Source: Pseudomonadota bacterium (GTDB lineage: Bacteria > Pseudomonadota > Alphaproteobacteria > Acetobacterales > Acetobacteraceae). From it: a stretch of 64,000 bases of DNA. The stretch is from assembly GCA_021845985.1 (NCBI GenBank), contig JAJZES010000006.1, positions 124,001-188,000 on the forward strand, written 5' to 3'. Below are positions 46,897 to 55,884 of the stretch, one piece after another. Both the position numbers and the translations under genes were made by a program. The notes under the pieces are model-generated. The model was not told the DNA's origin. It saw only the letters and a list, made by a program, of their open reading frames with translations, and did not search any database. Within the stretch, counting starts at the first letter, position 1. Every line of letters starts with the position of its first letter.

Positions 46897-48090
46897 TTAT
46901 GCGTGGTCGTCGCCGAGCACTGTGCAGGTGAAGAATTGCGTCGAGCCGCCGATCGCGGTGGCGACGGCGGCGTGGACGTTGCTGACCTGATTGGCGCCGG
47001 CCTCACCCATGATCTGCAGCGCGGCGTCCGCGGCACGCACCAGACCGGTGACGCCGATCGGATTGGCGCACAGCGTGCCGCCGGACGGATTGACCGCCAG
47101 CATCCCGCCATCGAGGTCGAAGCCGCCGGCATCGCTGATCGCCGCGGCGGCGCCACGGCCGCAGAAGCCGAGCGATTCGAGCTGCGGAAACTGGAACGAG
47201 CTGAACGGATCATAAATCTCGGCAACCTGGATCTGGCGCAGCGGATCGACGATGCCGGCCTGCCGATAGGCGGCCCAGGCGGCGTGATGAAACCCGTCAT
47301 GATCGGCAAATTCGCTGTCCGACCAGTAGGTCATCCGGTCACCCATGAACACGCTGTGCGAAATGCCGGAGGCGCCGCGCACCCAGGCCGGGCGGGTGCA
47401 GCGCGTGCGCGCCACCATGTCGCCGGCGCACAGCACCATCGCCGCCGCACCGGAGGATCGCGGGCAGATGTCGAACCGCTTGAACGGCCAGGAAACCCGC
47501 GGACTGTCCATCACCTCGGCGACCGTCACCGGCTTGCGCAGATGGGCGTTGGGGTTGCCGGCGGCGTTGCGGCGGGCGCGCACCACGACGCGGGCGAACT
47601 GCTCCTCGGTGACGCCGTAGCGGTGCATGTAGCGCTGCGCCGCCAGCGCCGTCATCGTCACCGTGTTGAGGGCGAAATCATGCTCATAGAAGCGGTCCCA
47701 GATCAGGTTCAGCACATGCTGGGCGTCCGGCGTCTCGGCAACGCGGTCGGCGCCGACCACCAGGACGCAGCGGAACATGCCGCTGGCGATATGCTGATAC
47801 GCCGCCTGAAACGCCGATCCGCCGGTGGCGCCGCCGGTGCTGACGCGCATGAACGGCTTGCCTTGCGCCCACACGGCATCGACCGCCCATTTGTCGGCAT
47901 CGTTGACGCCCATGAACTGCGTCGGCGCCAACGAGAAGACGACGGCATCGACATCGTCCGGCGCCAGCCCGGCATGGCGCAGCGCCGCCAGCGTCGCATC
48001 CTGCGCCAACTCGACATAGGTGCGGTCGGCGTGGTGCGTCCGATACGGCAGTTGCCCGACCCCGACCACCGCGACATTGCGTTGTGTCAT
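46897..48090 (-). CDS. Thiolase-fold protein lacking the catalytic cysteine (Ltp/SCP-x-like)
   Basis: The 397-residue protein is full length for SCP-x-type thiolases. The position of the nucleophilic cysteine is glycine (VSTGGATGGSA, Gly87), and the GHP histidine is asparagine (SGGTLCANPIG, Asn343). A cysteine remains near the end (FFTCTVLG). Without the nucleophile it should not perform ordinary thiolysis. Thiolase-fold aldolases such as Ltp2, which lack this cysteine and work with DUF35, are the nearest functional model. It abuts a second thiolase-fold gene (one base between them) and the DUF35 gene, so a heteromeric complex is likely. Reaction and substrate are unproven. Confidence 0.85.
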   Translation of the reverse strand: MTQRNVAVVGVGQLPYRTHHADRTYVELAQDATLAALRHAGLAPDDVDAVVFSLAPTQFMGVNDADKWAVDAVWAQGKPFMRVSTGGATGGSAFQAAYQHIASGMFRCVLVVGADRVAETPDAQHVLNLIWDRFYEHDFALNTVTMTALAAQRYMHRYGVTEEQFARVVVRARRNAAGNPNAHLRKPVTVAEVMDSPRVSWPFKRFDICPRSSGAAAMVLCAGDMVARTRCTRPAWVRGASGISHSVFMGDRMTYWSDSEFADHDGFHHAAWAAYRQAGIVDPLRQIQVAEIYDPFSSFQFPQLESLGFCGRGAAAAISDAGGFDLDGGMLAVNPSGGTLCANPIGVTGLVRAADAALQIMGEAGANQVSNVHAAVATAIGGSTQFFTCTVLGDDHA

Positions 48091-48091
48091 C

Positions 48092-49183
48092 TCAGACCCT
48101 TTCAAACACGGCGACGACCTGACCCTGCTGGGCGTAGCCGTGCGCCCCCTGCGCCGCCGCCCAGGCCGGGCGCGGACGCTGCACCGGCCCGGCGCGCTGC
48201 GCGGTCTGCAGCACCGCTTCGGCGGCGCCGACAAGGCCGGTGCAGAAATACGGATTCTGCGCGAAGGCGCCGCCGGAGGGCGACAGCGCCGCCGGGTCCG
48301 CCGCGGCAAAGACGCGGCGATAGGCGGCGTCGTGCCAGCCGGTCTGGCTGTCGAGTTCGAGCACGTCGAGCGCCGCGAGGTCGATGCCGGCCATGCCAAG
48401 CGCCCGGCTGCTCGCCTCATGCAGCGACGACAGCCCGGCAAGCCGCTCGCGGCCAAGCTGGTAGGACGCCACCGACCAGCCGAGGCCGGCGATGCGGGCC
48501 AGCGGCCGGGCCGCCGGATGGCGCGCCAGCCAGTCGCCGCTCGCCAGCACCATCGCCACCGCGCCGTCCGACAGTGGCGCGCGATGTCCCTGGCGCAGCG
48601 GGTAGGCGAGATAGGGCGAGGCGGCGATGGCCTGTTCCGAGGGCGCCGGCTTCGTCGCCGCGCGCGGGTTGCGGGCGGCGCGGGCGGCGTTGTCGAGCAC
48701 CTGCCGGGTTGCGTCATGCTCGGAAAATCCGTACGCGGCGGCGACGGCGCCGGCGAACAGGCCATCGGCAATCGCCGCATTCAGCCCGATCGGCCGGGTG
48801 AAGAACGGCTCGGCGCGCATCCGCATGACATCCTCGAACGGCGCCGTCGAGGATTTGTTCCAGCTTACCACAAGGCCGAGGCCGAACGGCCCGGCCGCCA
48901 GCCGGGTCGCGCCGAGACACAGCCCGGTCAGGCCGGAATCGGTACACTTCATCTCGTCCTTCAGATAGGCGCCGGCCGGCATCGCCAGCAGCATGCTGGA
49001 GATGCTGCGTCCATCCAGCTCGTCGCAAGCGGCGAGCGTGACCTGGTCGATGGCGGCGCGTTCGACGCCGGCATCGTCGAGCGCCGCACGCGTCACCGTG
49101 AACACCATCTCCTCCAGCCGCTCGCCGGCGGCCCTGGTGCGCGCCGGTGCGAGTGCCAGCCCGAGCACGAATACGTCCATCAT
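48092..49183 (-). CDS. Second thiolase-fold protein, divergent active site
   Basis: The 363-residue protein resembles thiolases over its length (VTRAALDDAGVERAAIDQVTLA; SDGAVAMVLASGDWLA; SPSGGAFAQNPYFCTG). The nucleophile position holds threonine, with a cysteine one residue early (Cys80 in KCTDSG). The GHP histidine is asparagine (Asn310), the same change as in its neighbour. It is shorter than most thiolases. The two genes are separated by one base and probably form a heteromer in which one subunit may be mainly structural. I use MMDVFV at 49183; the second Met is equally possible. Confidence 0.8.
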   Translation of the reverse strand: MMDVFVLGLALAPARTRAAGERLEEMVFTVTRAALDDAGVERAAIDQVTLAACDELDGRSISSMLLAMPAGAYLKDEMKCTDSGLTGLCLGATRLAAGPFGLGLVVSWNKSSTAPFEDVMRMRAEPFFTRPIGLNAAIADGLFAGAVAAAYGFSEHDATRQVLDNAARAARNPRAATKPAPSEQAIAASPYLAYPLRQGHRAPLSDGAVAMVLASGDWLARHPAARPLARIAGLGWSVASYQLGRERLAGLSSLHEASSRALGMAGIDLAALDVLELDSQTGWHDAAYRRVFAAADPAALSPSGGAFAQNPYFCTGLVGAAEAVLQTAQRAGPVQRPRPAWAAAQGAHGYAQQGQVVAVFERV

Positions 49184-49202
49184 CCCTCCTTCGCGGTGCC
49201 GC

Positions 49203-50012
49203 TCAGCCGAGCCAGCGCTTGCGCCGCTTGTAGTGTTTGACCTCGCGATAGCTGCGCCGCGCCTGCGTCAGTGACAGGCCGAGATAGAAGGCGCGCATGT
49301 CCTCGTTGGCCAGCAGCGCGGCACGGTCGCCGTGCAGCACGACGCGGCCGGTCTCCATGACATAGCCGTGGTCGCAAATCTCCAGTGCCGCCGCGGCATT
49401 CTGCTCGACCAGCAGGATCGCCATGCCCTCGGCACGGTTGATGCGGCGGATGGTGGCGAACAATTCCTGGGCGATCCGCGGCGCCAGCCCCATCGACGGC
49501 TCGTCCAGCAGCATCAGCCGTGGCCGCGCCATCAGCGCGCGGCCGACCAGCAGCATCTGCATCTCGCCGCCGGACAGATAGCCGGCGGTGCGCCGCATCA
49601 GCCGCTCCAGCGCAGGGAAGTAACCGAGCACCCGCGCCAGTTCCGCCGGCTCGTCGAAATCGCGGCGAAAATGTGCGCCGGCGCGCAGATTCTGCGCCAC
49701 GCTCAGATGCGCCAGGACGCGCCGGCCGTCGAGCACCTGCACCAGCCCGCGGGCGACGATCGCGCACGGGTCGGCATTGGTGATGTCGGCGCCGGCGTAG
49801 CCGATATGGCCGGCGGTGACGCGGCCTTGCTCGGTCGCCAACAGGCCGGAGACGGCGCGCAGCGCCGTCGTCTTGCCCGCCCCGTTGGCGCCGAGCAGCG
49901 CCACCACCGCGCCCGCCGGAACCGTCAGGCTGGCGCCGCGCAACACCTGGATGACGCCGTTGAACACGACATCGACGTTGCGCAACTCCAGCAGCGGCGG
50001 ATCGGCGGACAT
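49203..50012 (-). CDS. livF: ABC transporter ATP-binding protein LivF-like (system 2)
   Basis: The 269-residue ATPase has Walker A GANGAGKTT, LVQVLDGRRVLAHLSV, signature YLSGGEMQMLLVGRAL and Walker B LMLLDEPSMGLAP. A basic C-terminal extension (YREVKHYKRRKRWLG) is longer than in standard LivF. It lies between its binding protein (ten bases) and the thiolase-fold gene, tying transport system 2 to the unusual thiolase module. Confidence 0.9.
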   Translation of the reverse strand: MSADPPLLELRNVDVVFNGVIQVLRGASLTVPAGAVVALLGANGAGKTTALRAVSGLLATEQGRVTAGHIGYAGADITNADPCAIVARGLVQVLDGRRVLAHLSVAQNLRAGAHFRRDFDEPAELARVLGYFPALERLMRRTAGYLSGGEMQMLLVGRALMARPRLMLLDEPSMGLAPRIAQELFATIRRINRAEGMAILLVEQNAAAALEICDHGYVMETGRVVLHGDRAALLANEDMRAFYLGLSLTQARRSYREVKHYKRRKRWLG

Positions 50013-50021
50013 GTGGTGCCG

Positions 50022-51239
50022 TCACCACTTCGTCAGTGCGGGCGCCGGCATCCAGTCCGCGGTCAGCGGCACGATCGCGCCGTTGCGCACGGTCAGCGCC
50101 TTGGCGCGCACTTCGCCCGCCGGGAACGGCCGGCTGCGGTCGAAATGCAGCGTCGGGGTGAGGCCGAGCATCTCGGTCTCGCTGTAATCGTGCCCGAGCA
50201 GCGCGTCGTACATCGCCTGACCGGTCACCGCGCCCTTGCCGGTGCCGGCAATCGCCTGTTCCAGCACCCGACAGGCCAGCAGCGTCTGCGCCGCCGCCTG
50301 CGCCGCGACGATGCCCCAACTGCCCTTGCCGTCATGGTATTTCCCATACGCATCGGCCGCCGCAAGGCCCGGCTGGTTGTACGGGGCGAAGGCAAACACC
50401 GAGAAATCGCCTTCCAGATCGGCCAGCGGGATCGCCTTTGCCGCCTCGGTCAGCCCGTTATGCGACGATGAGGCGATCGGTACGCTGATGCCGAGATCCT
50501 TGCGCGCCCGCGCCACCGCGACGACCTGGGCCGTCGTCGCGCCGATCATGATGATGTCCGGCTGATGGCTGGCCATGCGGCGAATCTGATCGGTGGCATC
50601 GACCGGACTGTCATCGACCCATTGCTGATCGGCGATGACGAAGCGGTCGGGATAGGTATTGGCCAGATGCACCACACCTTTGACCTGATCCTCATAGCCG
50701 GCGCGGCCCTGCGTGCTGACGGTGCCGATGCGCAGCGCCCGCTTGTCCGGCAGCGCCTGCTGCAGATGCGCAAACAGGGCGGCGAACTCCTGGCTGTAGG
50801 TCGGGCGGAACGAATAGCCCCAGCGGTCGGGTGCCCAGACCAGCCCGACCATCGCCGTCGGCATGATCATCGGCACTTTGTCCTCCGGCAGCCGCTTCAT
50901 CAGCGCCACCAGATCGGGCGTGCCCATGCCGAGATACATCACCGGCTTCTCGCTGCTCAGAATGCCTGGCCAGCTCTGCGCGACGACGCTGGTGTCGTAG
51001 CGCATGTCGTGCACCTTGAGCACAATGCGGGTGCCGAGACGCGGCCCCTGTGTCGCGTTCCACCACGCGGCGATGGCGCGATGGCCGCTGTGCCAGCTTG
51101 GCATCACATCGGCGAACGGGCCGGTGAAATCGACGGCGGTGCTGAATGTATAGACGGTGTCCTGCGCCCGCGCGGCGCTCGCGGCAAGGACCAGGGCGGC
51201 GGCGGGGGCGGCGGCGAGCAGGCGGCGGCGCGTCAGCAT
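50022..51239 (-). CDS. ABC transporter substrate-binding protein, branched-chain amino acid type (system 2)
   Basis: The 405-residue protein has a Tat-like leader (TRRRLLAAAPAAALVLAASAARAQ). A divergent Peripla_BP_6 fold follows: FSTAVDFTGPFADV, RIVLKVHDMRYDTSV, and IGTVSTQGRAGYEDQVKGV. It differs strongly from the system 1 binding protein, so the two importers probably take different compounds. It is followed by the LivF-like ATPase. Confidence 0.88.
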   Translation of the reverse strand: MLTRRRLLAAAPAAALVLAASAARAQDTVYTFSTAVDFTGPFADVMPSWHSGHRAIAAWWNATQGPRLGTRIVLKVHDMRYDTSVVAQSWPGILSSEKPVMYLGMGTPDLVALMKRLPEDKVPMIMPTAMVGLVWAPDRWGYSFRPTYSQEFAALFAHLQQALPDKRALRIGTVSTQGRAGYEDQVKGVVHLANTYPDRFVIADQQWVDDSPVDATDQIRRMASHQPDIIMIGATTAQVVAVARARKDLGISVPIASSSHNGLTEAAKAIPLADLEGDFSVFAFAPYNQPGLAAADAYGKYHDGKGSWGIVAAQAAAQTLLACRVLEQAIAGTGKGAVTGQAMYDALLGHDYSETEMLGLTPTLHFDRSRPFPAGEVRAKALTVRNGAIVPLTADWMPAPALTKW

Positions 51240-51270
51240 GGCGTTTCTCCCGTTTTTGATGAGTCCCGCA

Positions 51271-52323
51271 TCATCGGTGCGGGTACGGCCAGATCCGGTA
51301 GGCGGCGACGACGAGGCCCCAGCGATGCGCCAGCCCGCGCGGCTCGAAGATCAGGCCGGCAAGGATGACGCTGCCGAGCAGAACATTGGTGGCGGCAAAG
51401 ATGGCGCCGCCCTGCAGCCCGACATCGGCATCGAGCAGGGCACCGCCGGCGCTGCGCAGCATCTCCTGCAGCAGCGTGACGAACAGCGTGCCGAGAATGG
51501 CGCCGAGCGGTTGGGTCATGCCGCCGACCAGCAGCATGCCGACGTACCACACCGATTGCCACAGGGTAAATTGCTCGGTGGTGACGTAGCGCACCTGATA
51601 GGCATAGAGCGCGCCGGCCACTCCGGCGAAGAACGCGCCGGCGAAGAACGCCGCCAGCTTAGTGCGCAGCGGGTCGATACCGAGCACGCGCGCCGCATTG
51701 TCGTTGTCGCGCATGGCGCGGAACGCCCGGCCGGCACGGCTGCGGCCGACGTTGAACGCCGCCGTCGCCATCACCACCAGCACGCCGAGGCAGAGCAGAT
51801 ACATCGCCGTGGCGCCGCCGAGCCTGATGCCGGCGACCGTGGGCGGATCGACGCCCAGCCCATCGGCGCCGCCGAACCACGCCGCCGGCAGGCGGATGAT
51901 CAGGATCGGAAACATCACCTGCGCCGCCAGCGTCGTCAGCGCCAGATAGAACCCCTTCACCCGCATCGCCGGCAGCGCGAAGGCGACGCTGCCGGCCGCC
52001 GCCGCGAGACCGGCCAGCGGCAGCACCAGCGGCAGCGGCAGCCCGGCCAGCGCCAACCGGGCCGCGACAAAGGCGCCAGCGCCGACAAACGCCGACTGGC
52101 CGAGATTGACCTGACCGGCCATGCCGGTGGTGATCTGCAGGCCGAGCACGGCGATGGCGGTGATGCACAGCATGGTCAGCAGGCCGATGAGATGCGCCCC
52201 GGCAACCAGCGGCAGCAGCACCAGCGCCGCGAGCAGCGCCGCCAGCCACAGACGCTGCGGCAGGGTGCGCAACAGCCCGGCCTCGGCCGCATGATCGGTG
52301 AAGAAAACCCCTGACGGCAGCAT
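51271..52323 (-). CDS. livM: ABC transporter permease LivM-like (system 2)
   Basis: The 350-residue permease has LQITTGMAGQVNLGQSAFVGAGAF, MRVKGFYLALTTLAAQ and the coupling loop FRAMRDNDNAARVLGI. Its N terminus is about 40 residues longer than in system 1. The ATG shares a base with the livH stop (TGATG). Confidence 0.92.
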   Translation of the reverse strand: MLPSGVFFTDHAAEAGLLRTLPQRLWLAALLAALVLLPLVAGAHLIGLLTMLCITAIAVLGLQITTGMAGQVNLGQSAFVGAGAFVAARLALAGLPLPLVLPLAGLAAAAGSVAFALPAMRVKGFYLALTTLAAQVMFPILIIRLPAAWFGGADGLGVDPPTVAGIRLGGATAMYLLCLGVLVVMATAAFNVGRSRAGRAFRAMRDNDNAARVLGIDPLRTKLAAFFAGAFFAGVAGALYAYQVRYVTTEQFTLWQSVWYVGMLLVGGMTQPLGAILGTLFVTLLQEMLRSAGGALLDADVGLQGGAIFAATNVLLGSVILAGLIFEPRGLAHRWGLVVAAYRIWPYPHR

Positions 52324-53207
52324 CACAGCCGCTCGATCACGCGCCAGCCGAACAGGCCCTGCGGCCGGATCAGCAGCACGATCACCATCAGCGCGAACGG
52401 GAAGATCGGCGACATCGCGCCGTTGGTCAGCGGATCGAGATAGGCCGAGGCCAGCGCCTCGCCGACCCCGACGATGACGCCGGCGAGCGCCGCGCCGCGC
52501 ACCGATTCCAATCCGCCGAGCAGCGCCACCGGCAGCGCCACGAAGCCGATGCCCGCCGCCGAGGCGCCGAGCAATCGGCCCGACAGCAGCACCATCGCCG
52601 CGAGGCAGGCCAGCGCGCCGCCGAGCAGCCAGGCGATCGTCGTCGCCCGCCGTACCGATATCCCCATCGACAGCGCGGTGAAATGGTCCTCCGCCACCGC
52701 CGCCAGCCGCAATCCCTCGCGCGTGTGCAGAAAGAACCAGTGCAGCACTTCGGTCAGCAGCACGGTCAGCACGCCGCCGAGCAGCAGAGTGCGATTGAGC
52801 CGGAACGGGCCGAGATGCAGGCTGCCGCTCGGCAACACGGCGGGAAACGGCCGCGTCTCGGCGCCCCACAGCAGTTGCACCAGCCCCTGCAGCAGCACCA
52901 GCAGGGCGATCGTCGCCAGTACAATGGTGAAGCCCGACTGGCCGACCAGCGGGCGGAACACCAGCCGCTCCAGCACCACGCCGAGCAGCCCGGTGCCGGC
53001 CAGCGCCGCCGGCACGGCGAGCCACAGCGGCAGTCCGAGCGCGGATGCCGCCGTCCACAGCAGGAAGGCGCCGACCAGAACGAGTTGGCCCTGCGCCACA
53101 TTGACGATGCGGGCGGCGCGATAGATGACGACGAAGGACAGCGCCACCAGACCATAGACGAGGCCGGTCAGCACGCCGCCGATCGTCGTCTGCGCCAGTT
53201 CGATCAT
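52323..53207 (-). CDS. livH: ABC transporter permease LivH-like (system 2)
   Basis: The 294-residue permease shows GVLTGLVYGLVALSFVVIYRA, NVAQGQLVLVGAFLLW, and LRLAAVAEDHFTALSMGI. It starts by overlapping the stop of the long-chain-type acyl-CoA ligase (ATGA). With the LivM, LivF, LivG and binding protein nearby, importer 2 is complete though its genes are interleaved with catabolic genes. Confidence 0.92.
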   Translation of the reverse strand: MIELAQTTIGGVLTGLVYGLVALSFVVIYRAARIVNVAQGQLVLVGAFLLWTAASALGLPLWLAVPAALAGTGLLGVVLERLVFRPLVGQSGFTIVLATIALLVLLQGLVQLLWGAETRPFPAVLPSGSLHLGPFRLNRTLLLGGVLTVLLTEVLHWFFLHTREGLRLAAVAEDHFTALSMGISVRRATTIAWLLGGALACLAAMVLLSGRLLGASAAGIGFVALPVALLGGLESVRGAALAGVIVGVGEALASAYLDPLTNGAMSPIFPFALMVIVLLIRPQGLFGWRVIERL

Positions 53208-55117
53208 GCCGCCGCCACGTCATTCAGCGCGACGCGGGCCACCAGCGCGGAGATCTGCCCGTCCTGATAGCGCACCTTGATATGCGCCTCGCACTCGGCG
53301 CTGTCGTCGTACAGTGCGGCGATGATGTCGCGGAAGCTCTCCTCGATCTGGCCGCGCCGCAGCTTGCGCGAGCGCGTCAACTCGGCGTCGTCGGCGTCCA
53401 GCTCTTTCGGCAGAGTGGCAAACCGGCAGACCCGCGCAGCCGGCTCCAACAACATGTTCACCTGCCCGACCAGCGCCGCGACGCGGGCGCGGATTTCCGG
53501 CAACTGGCTGAGTTCGGTGAAAGTGCCGTAGGACAGTCCGCATTTCTCGGCGAAGCGGCCGGCGATCTCGGCATTAATGTTGACCAGCGCGGTGACAAAG
53601 CGTCGGCTTTCATCGCCGATCACCATCGCATCCCTGACGAAGGGCGAGGCGCGCAAATGGTTCTCGATGAATTGCGGCGGAAACGCGCGGCCATCGGCCA
53701 GCCGCCGCATATCGGCCAGCCGGTCGAGAAACACCATTTCGCCGTCGTCGCGCAACCGTACCGCGTCGCCGGTGCGCAGCGCCGTGCCGCAGTAAAACGC
53801 CGCCGAAGCGGCAGCGTCGCGCCAGTAGCCGTTGAACTGACCGCCCTGCTCGACCAGCAACTCGCCGGCGTCCGACAGCGCCACCGTCAGCGCCGCGCCA
53901 CCCGGATCGCTCGGCAGCAGCCGACCCATCGTCGTCGGATCGACGCTCTCGGCCCAGTGTGCCGCGATCAGGCCAAGCTCGGTCGAGCCATAAAGATTGG
54001 ACAGGCGCACGCCGAAGGCACGGAACAGCCGGAACACCTCGGCCGACATGCCGGCGCCGCCGCTGAGCGCGGCGACGCAGCGCGACAGGCCGAGATTGTC
54101 GCGAATGCCCGCCAGCACCAGCCGATCGGCCAGCGCCGCGCCGATGCCGCCGCGGCGGCCGGCGCGCACCGCCCAGTCAAACAGCGCCCGCCGCCACGCC
54201 CGCGCATCGCTCATCTGCGCCTGCACGTCGGCCGCCATCATCTCCCATTGCCGCGGCGTGAACAGCAGAAACGCCGGCGCCAACTCGCGCAGATCGGCGC
54301 GCACCGTCTCCGGCTTTTCGGCGAAAGCGACGGTCAGCGGCGCCAGCAGACCGAGCGCCAGGCCGGTGATCTGTTCCGCCGCCCAGGCCGGGGAGATGTA
54401 CGACAGATAATCGGCGCCGGCCGGCAGCCGAAACGCCGCCATCAGCCGGTAGGCGTTCTCCAGCAGATAGCGGTGCGTCAGCACCACGCCCTTCGGCAGG
54501 CCGGTGGTGCCCGACGTATAACACAGCACTGCTGCGTCATCGGCACGGCCGGCATCGACCATGCGTTCGAACCATGCCGGGTCCGCCGCGTCACGTTGCC
54601 GCCCGTCGTCGAGCAGCGCGGCGCAGGCGATCAGCCGCGCATCCTGGTAATGCCACAGCCCGCTGCCATCGACGAAGACGATGCGTCGCAGGCCGCTCAG
54701 CGCGCCGGCGGCAAGCGCCTTGTCCACCTGCTCCTGATCCTCGGCGACCAGCAGCCGGGCGCCACTGTGCTCGACGATATGGCGCAGCTCCGCCGCGGTG
54801 GCATCGGGATAGAGGCAGACCACGCGGGCACCGGCGCACAACGCGGCATATTCGATCCAGTAGGTCTCGACGATGTTCTCGCTGATCACGGCAACCACTT
54901 CGCCGGGGGCGAGGCCGGCGCCGGCCAGCCCGGCGGCAAGCGCGCGCACCGTCGCCAGCACCTCGCGCCAGCTCCAGCCATGCCACACGCCATGATGTTT
55001 GCGCCGCATCGCCACGCGGTCGGCATGGTCGCGGCAGCGGTCGCGCAGCAAATGCGGCAGCGTGCGGCCCGCCGCGCTGCGCGGGTCGCTGCCGGGCACG
55101 CCGTGCAGCCGCCGCAT
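53204..55117 (-). CDS. Long-chain-type acyl-CoA synthetase (AMP-binding, system 2)
   Basis: The 637-residue ligase belongs to the larger FadD15/bubblegum-like class. It shows CYTSGTTGLPKGVVLTH, a tyrosine-containing LYGSTELGLIAAH, ALRTGDAVRL with LDRLADMRRLADGR, and a C terminus with TRSRKLRRGQIEESFRD. That class activates bulky or long acyl chains, including steroid- and terpenoid-type acids, but the substrate is not known here. It lies between the LivG-like ATPase and LivH, three and minus four bases away. Confidence 0.9.
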   Translation of the reverse strand: MRRLHGVPGSDPRSAAGRTLPHLLRDRCRDHADRVAMRRKHHGVWHGWSWREVLATVRALAAGLAGAGLAPGEVVAVISENIVETYWIEYAALCAGARVVCLYPDATAAELRHIVEHSGARLLVAEDQEQVDKALAAGALSGLRRIVFVDGSGLWHYQDARLIACAALLDDGRQRDAADPAWFERMVDAGRADDAAVLCYTSGTTGLPKGVVLTHRYLLENAYRLMAAFRLPAGADYLSYISPAWAAEQITGLALGLLAPLTVAFAEKPETVRADLRELAPAFLLFTPRQWEMMAADVQAQMSDARAWRRALFDWAVRAGRRGGIGAALADRLVLAGIRDNLGLSRCVAALSGGAGMSAEVFRLFRAFGVRLSNLYGSTELGLIAAHWAESVDPTTMGRLLPSDPGGAALTVALSDAGELLVEQGGQFNGYWRDAAASAAFYCGTALRTGDAVRLRDDGEMVFLDRLADMRRLADGRAFPPQFIENHLRASPFVRDAMVIGDESRRFVTALVNINAEIAGRFAEKCGLSYGTFTELSQLPEIRARVAALVGQVNMLLEPAARVCRFATLPKELDADDAELTRSRKLRRGQIEESFRDIIAALYDDSAECEAHIKVRYQDGQISALVARVALNDVAAA

Positions 55118-55119
55118 GC

Positions 55120-55884
55120 TCAGGCCTGCCCGAGATAGGCGGAGATGACGCGCGGATCGCCGCGCACCGCGTCGGGCGCTCCGTCGGCGATGACGCGCCC
55201 CCATTCCAGCACCATGACGCGATCGGAAATGTCCATCACCACGTCCATGTCGTGCTCGACCAGCACGACGGGAATGCCGCGGGCGTCGCGGATGTCGAGG
55301 ATGAAGCGGGCGAGGTCGGCCTTCTCCTCGGCGTTCATCCCGGCCATCGGCTCATCGAGCAGCAGCAGCTCCGGACGCAGGCCGAGCGCGCGGCCGAGAT
55401 CAGTCCGCTTGCGCAGGCCATAGCTCAACGCCCCGACCGGAGCGTGACGCAGCTCCTCCAGTTCAAGAAAGGCGATGATTTCCTCAGCTAACTCGGTGAA
55501 GCGTGCCTCCTCCTGGCGGGCCCGCGGCCAGTACAGCATGGCGTCGAGCAGGCCGGCGCGCATGTGGACATGCATGCCGCTCAGCACATTTTCGCGGACC
55601 GTCATCGAGTCGTAGGTCTGCAGCCCCTGAAACGTGCGGCCGAGGCCGGCGGCGGCGCGTCGATGCGGCGGCAGCGCAGTGATGTCGCGCCCGGCAAACA
55701 GGATGCGCCCGCGCTGCGGCCGATAAAACCCCGACAGGCAGTTCAGCAGGCTGCTCTTGCCGGCGCCGTTAGGGCCGATCAGCGAGACGATCTCGCCCGC
55801 CTGCACCGTCATCGCCACATCGCTCAGCGCCACCACCTGACCAAAGCCGAGCGTCAGGCCCGACACGTCGAGCACCGCACTCAT
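55120..55884 (-). CDS. livG: ABC transporter ATP-binding protein LivG-like (system 2)
   Basis: The 254-residue ATPase has Walker A GPNGAGKSS, Q-loop LGRTFQGLQTYD, the degenerate signature ALSYGLRKRTDLGRAL and Walker B LLLLDEPMAGMNAEE. Its ATG overlaps the stop of the PaaK-like gene (ATGA). It completes importer 2 with LivF at 49203-50012. Confidence 0.92.
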   Translation of the reverse strand: MSAVLDVSGLTLGFGQVVALSDVAMTVQAGEIVSLIGPNGAGKSSLLNCLSGFYRPQRGRILFAGRDITALPPHRRAAAGLGRTFQGLQTYDSMTVRENVLSGMHVHMRAGLLDAMLYWPRARQEEARFTELAEEIIAFLELEELRHAPVGALSYGLRKRTDLGRALGLRPELLLLDEPMAGMNAEEKADLARFILDIRDARGIPVVLVEHDMDVVMDISDRVMVLEWGRVIADGAPDAVRGDPRVISAYLGQA

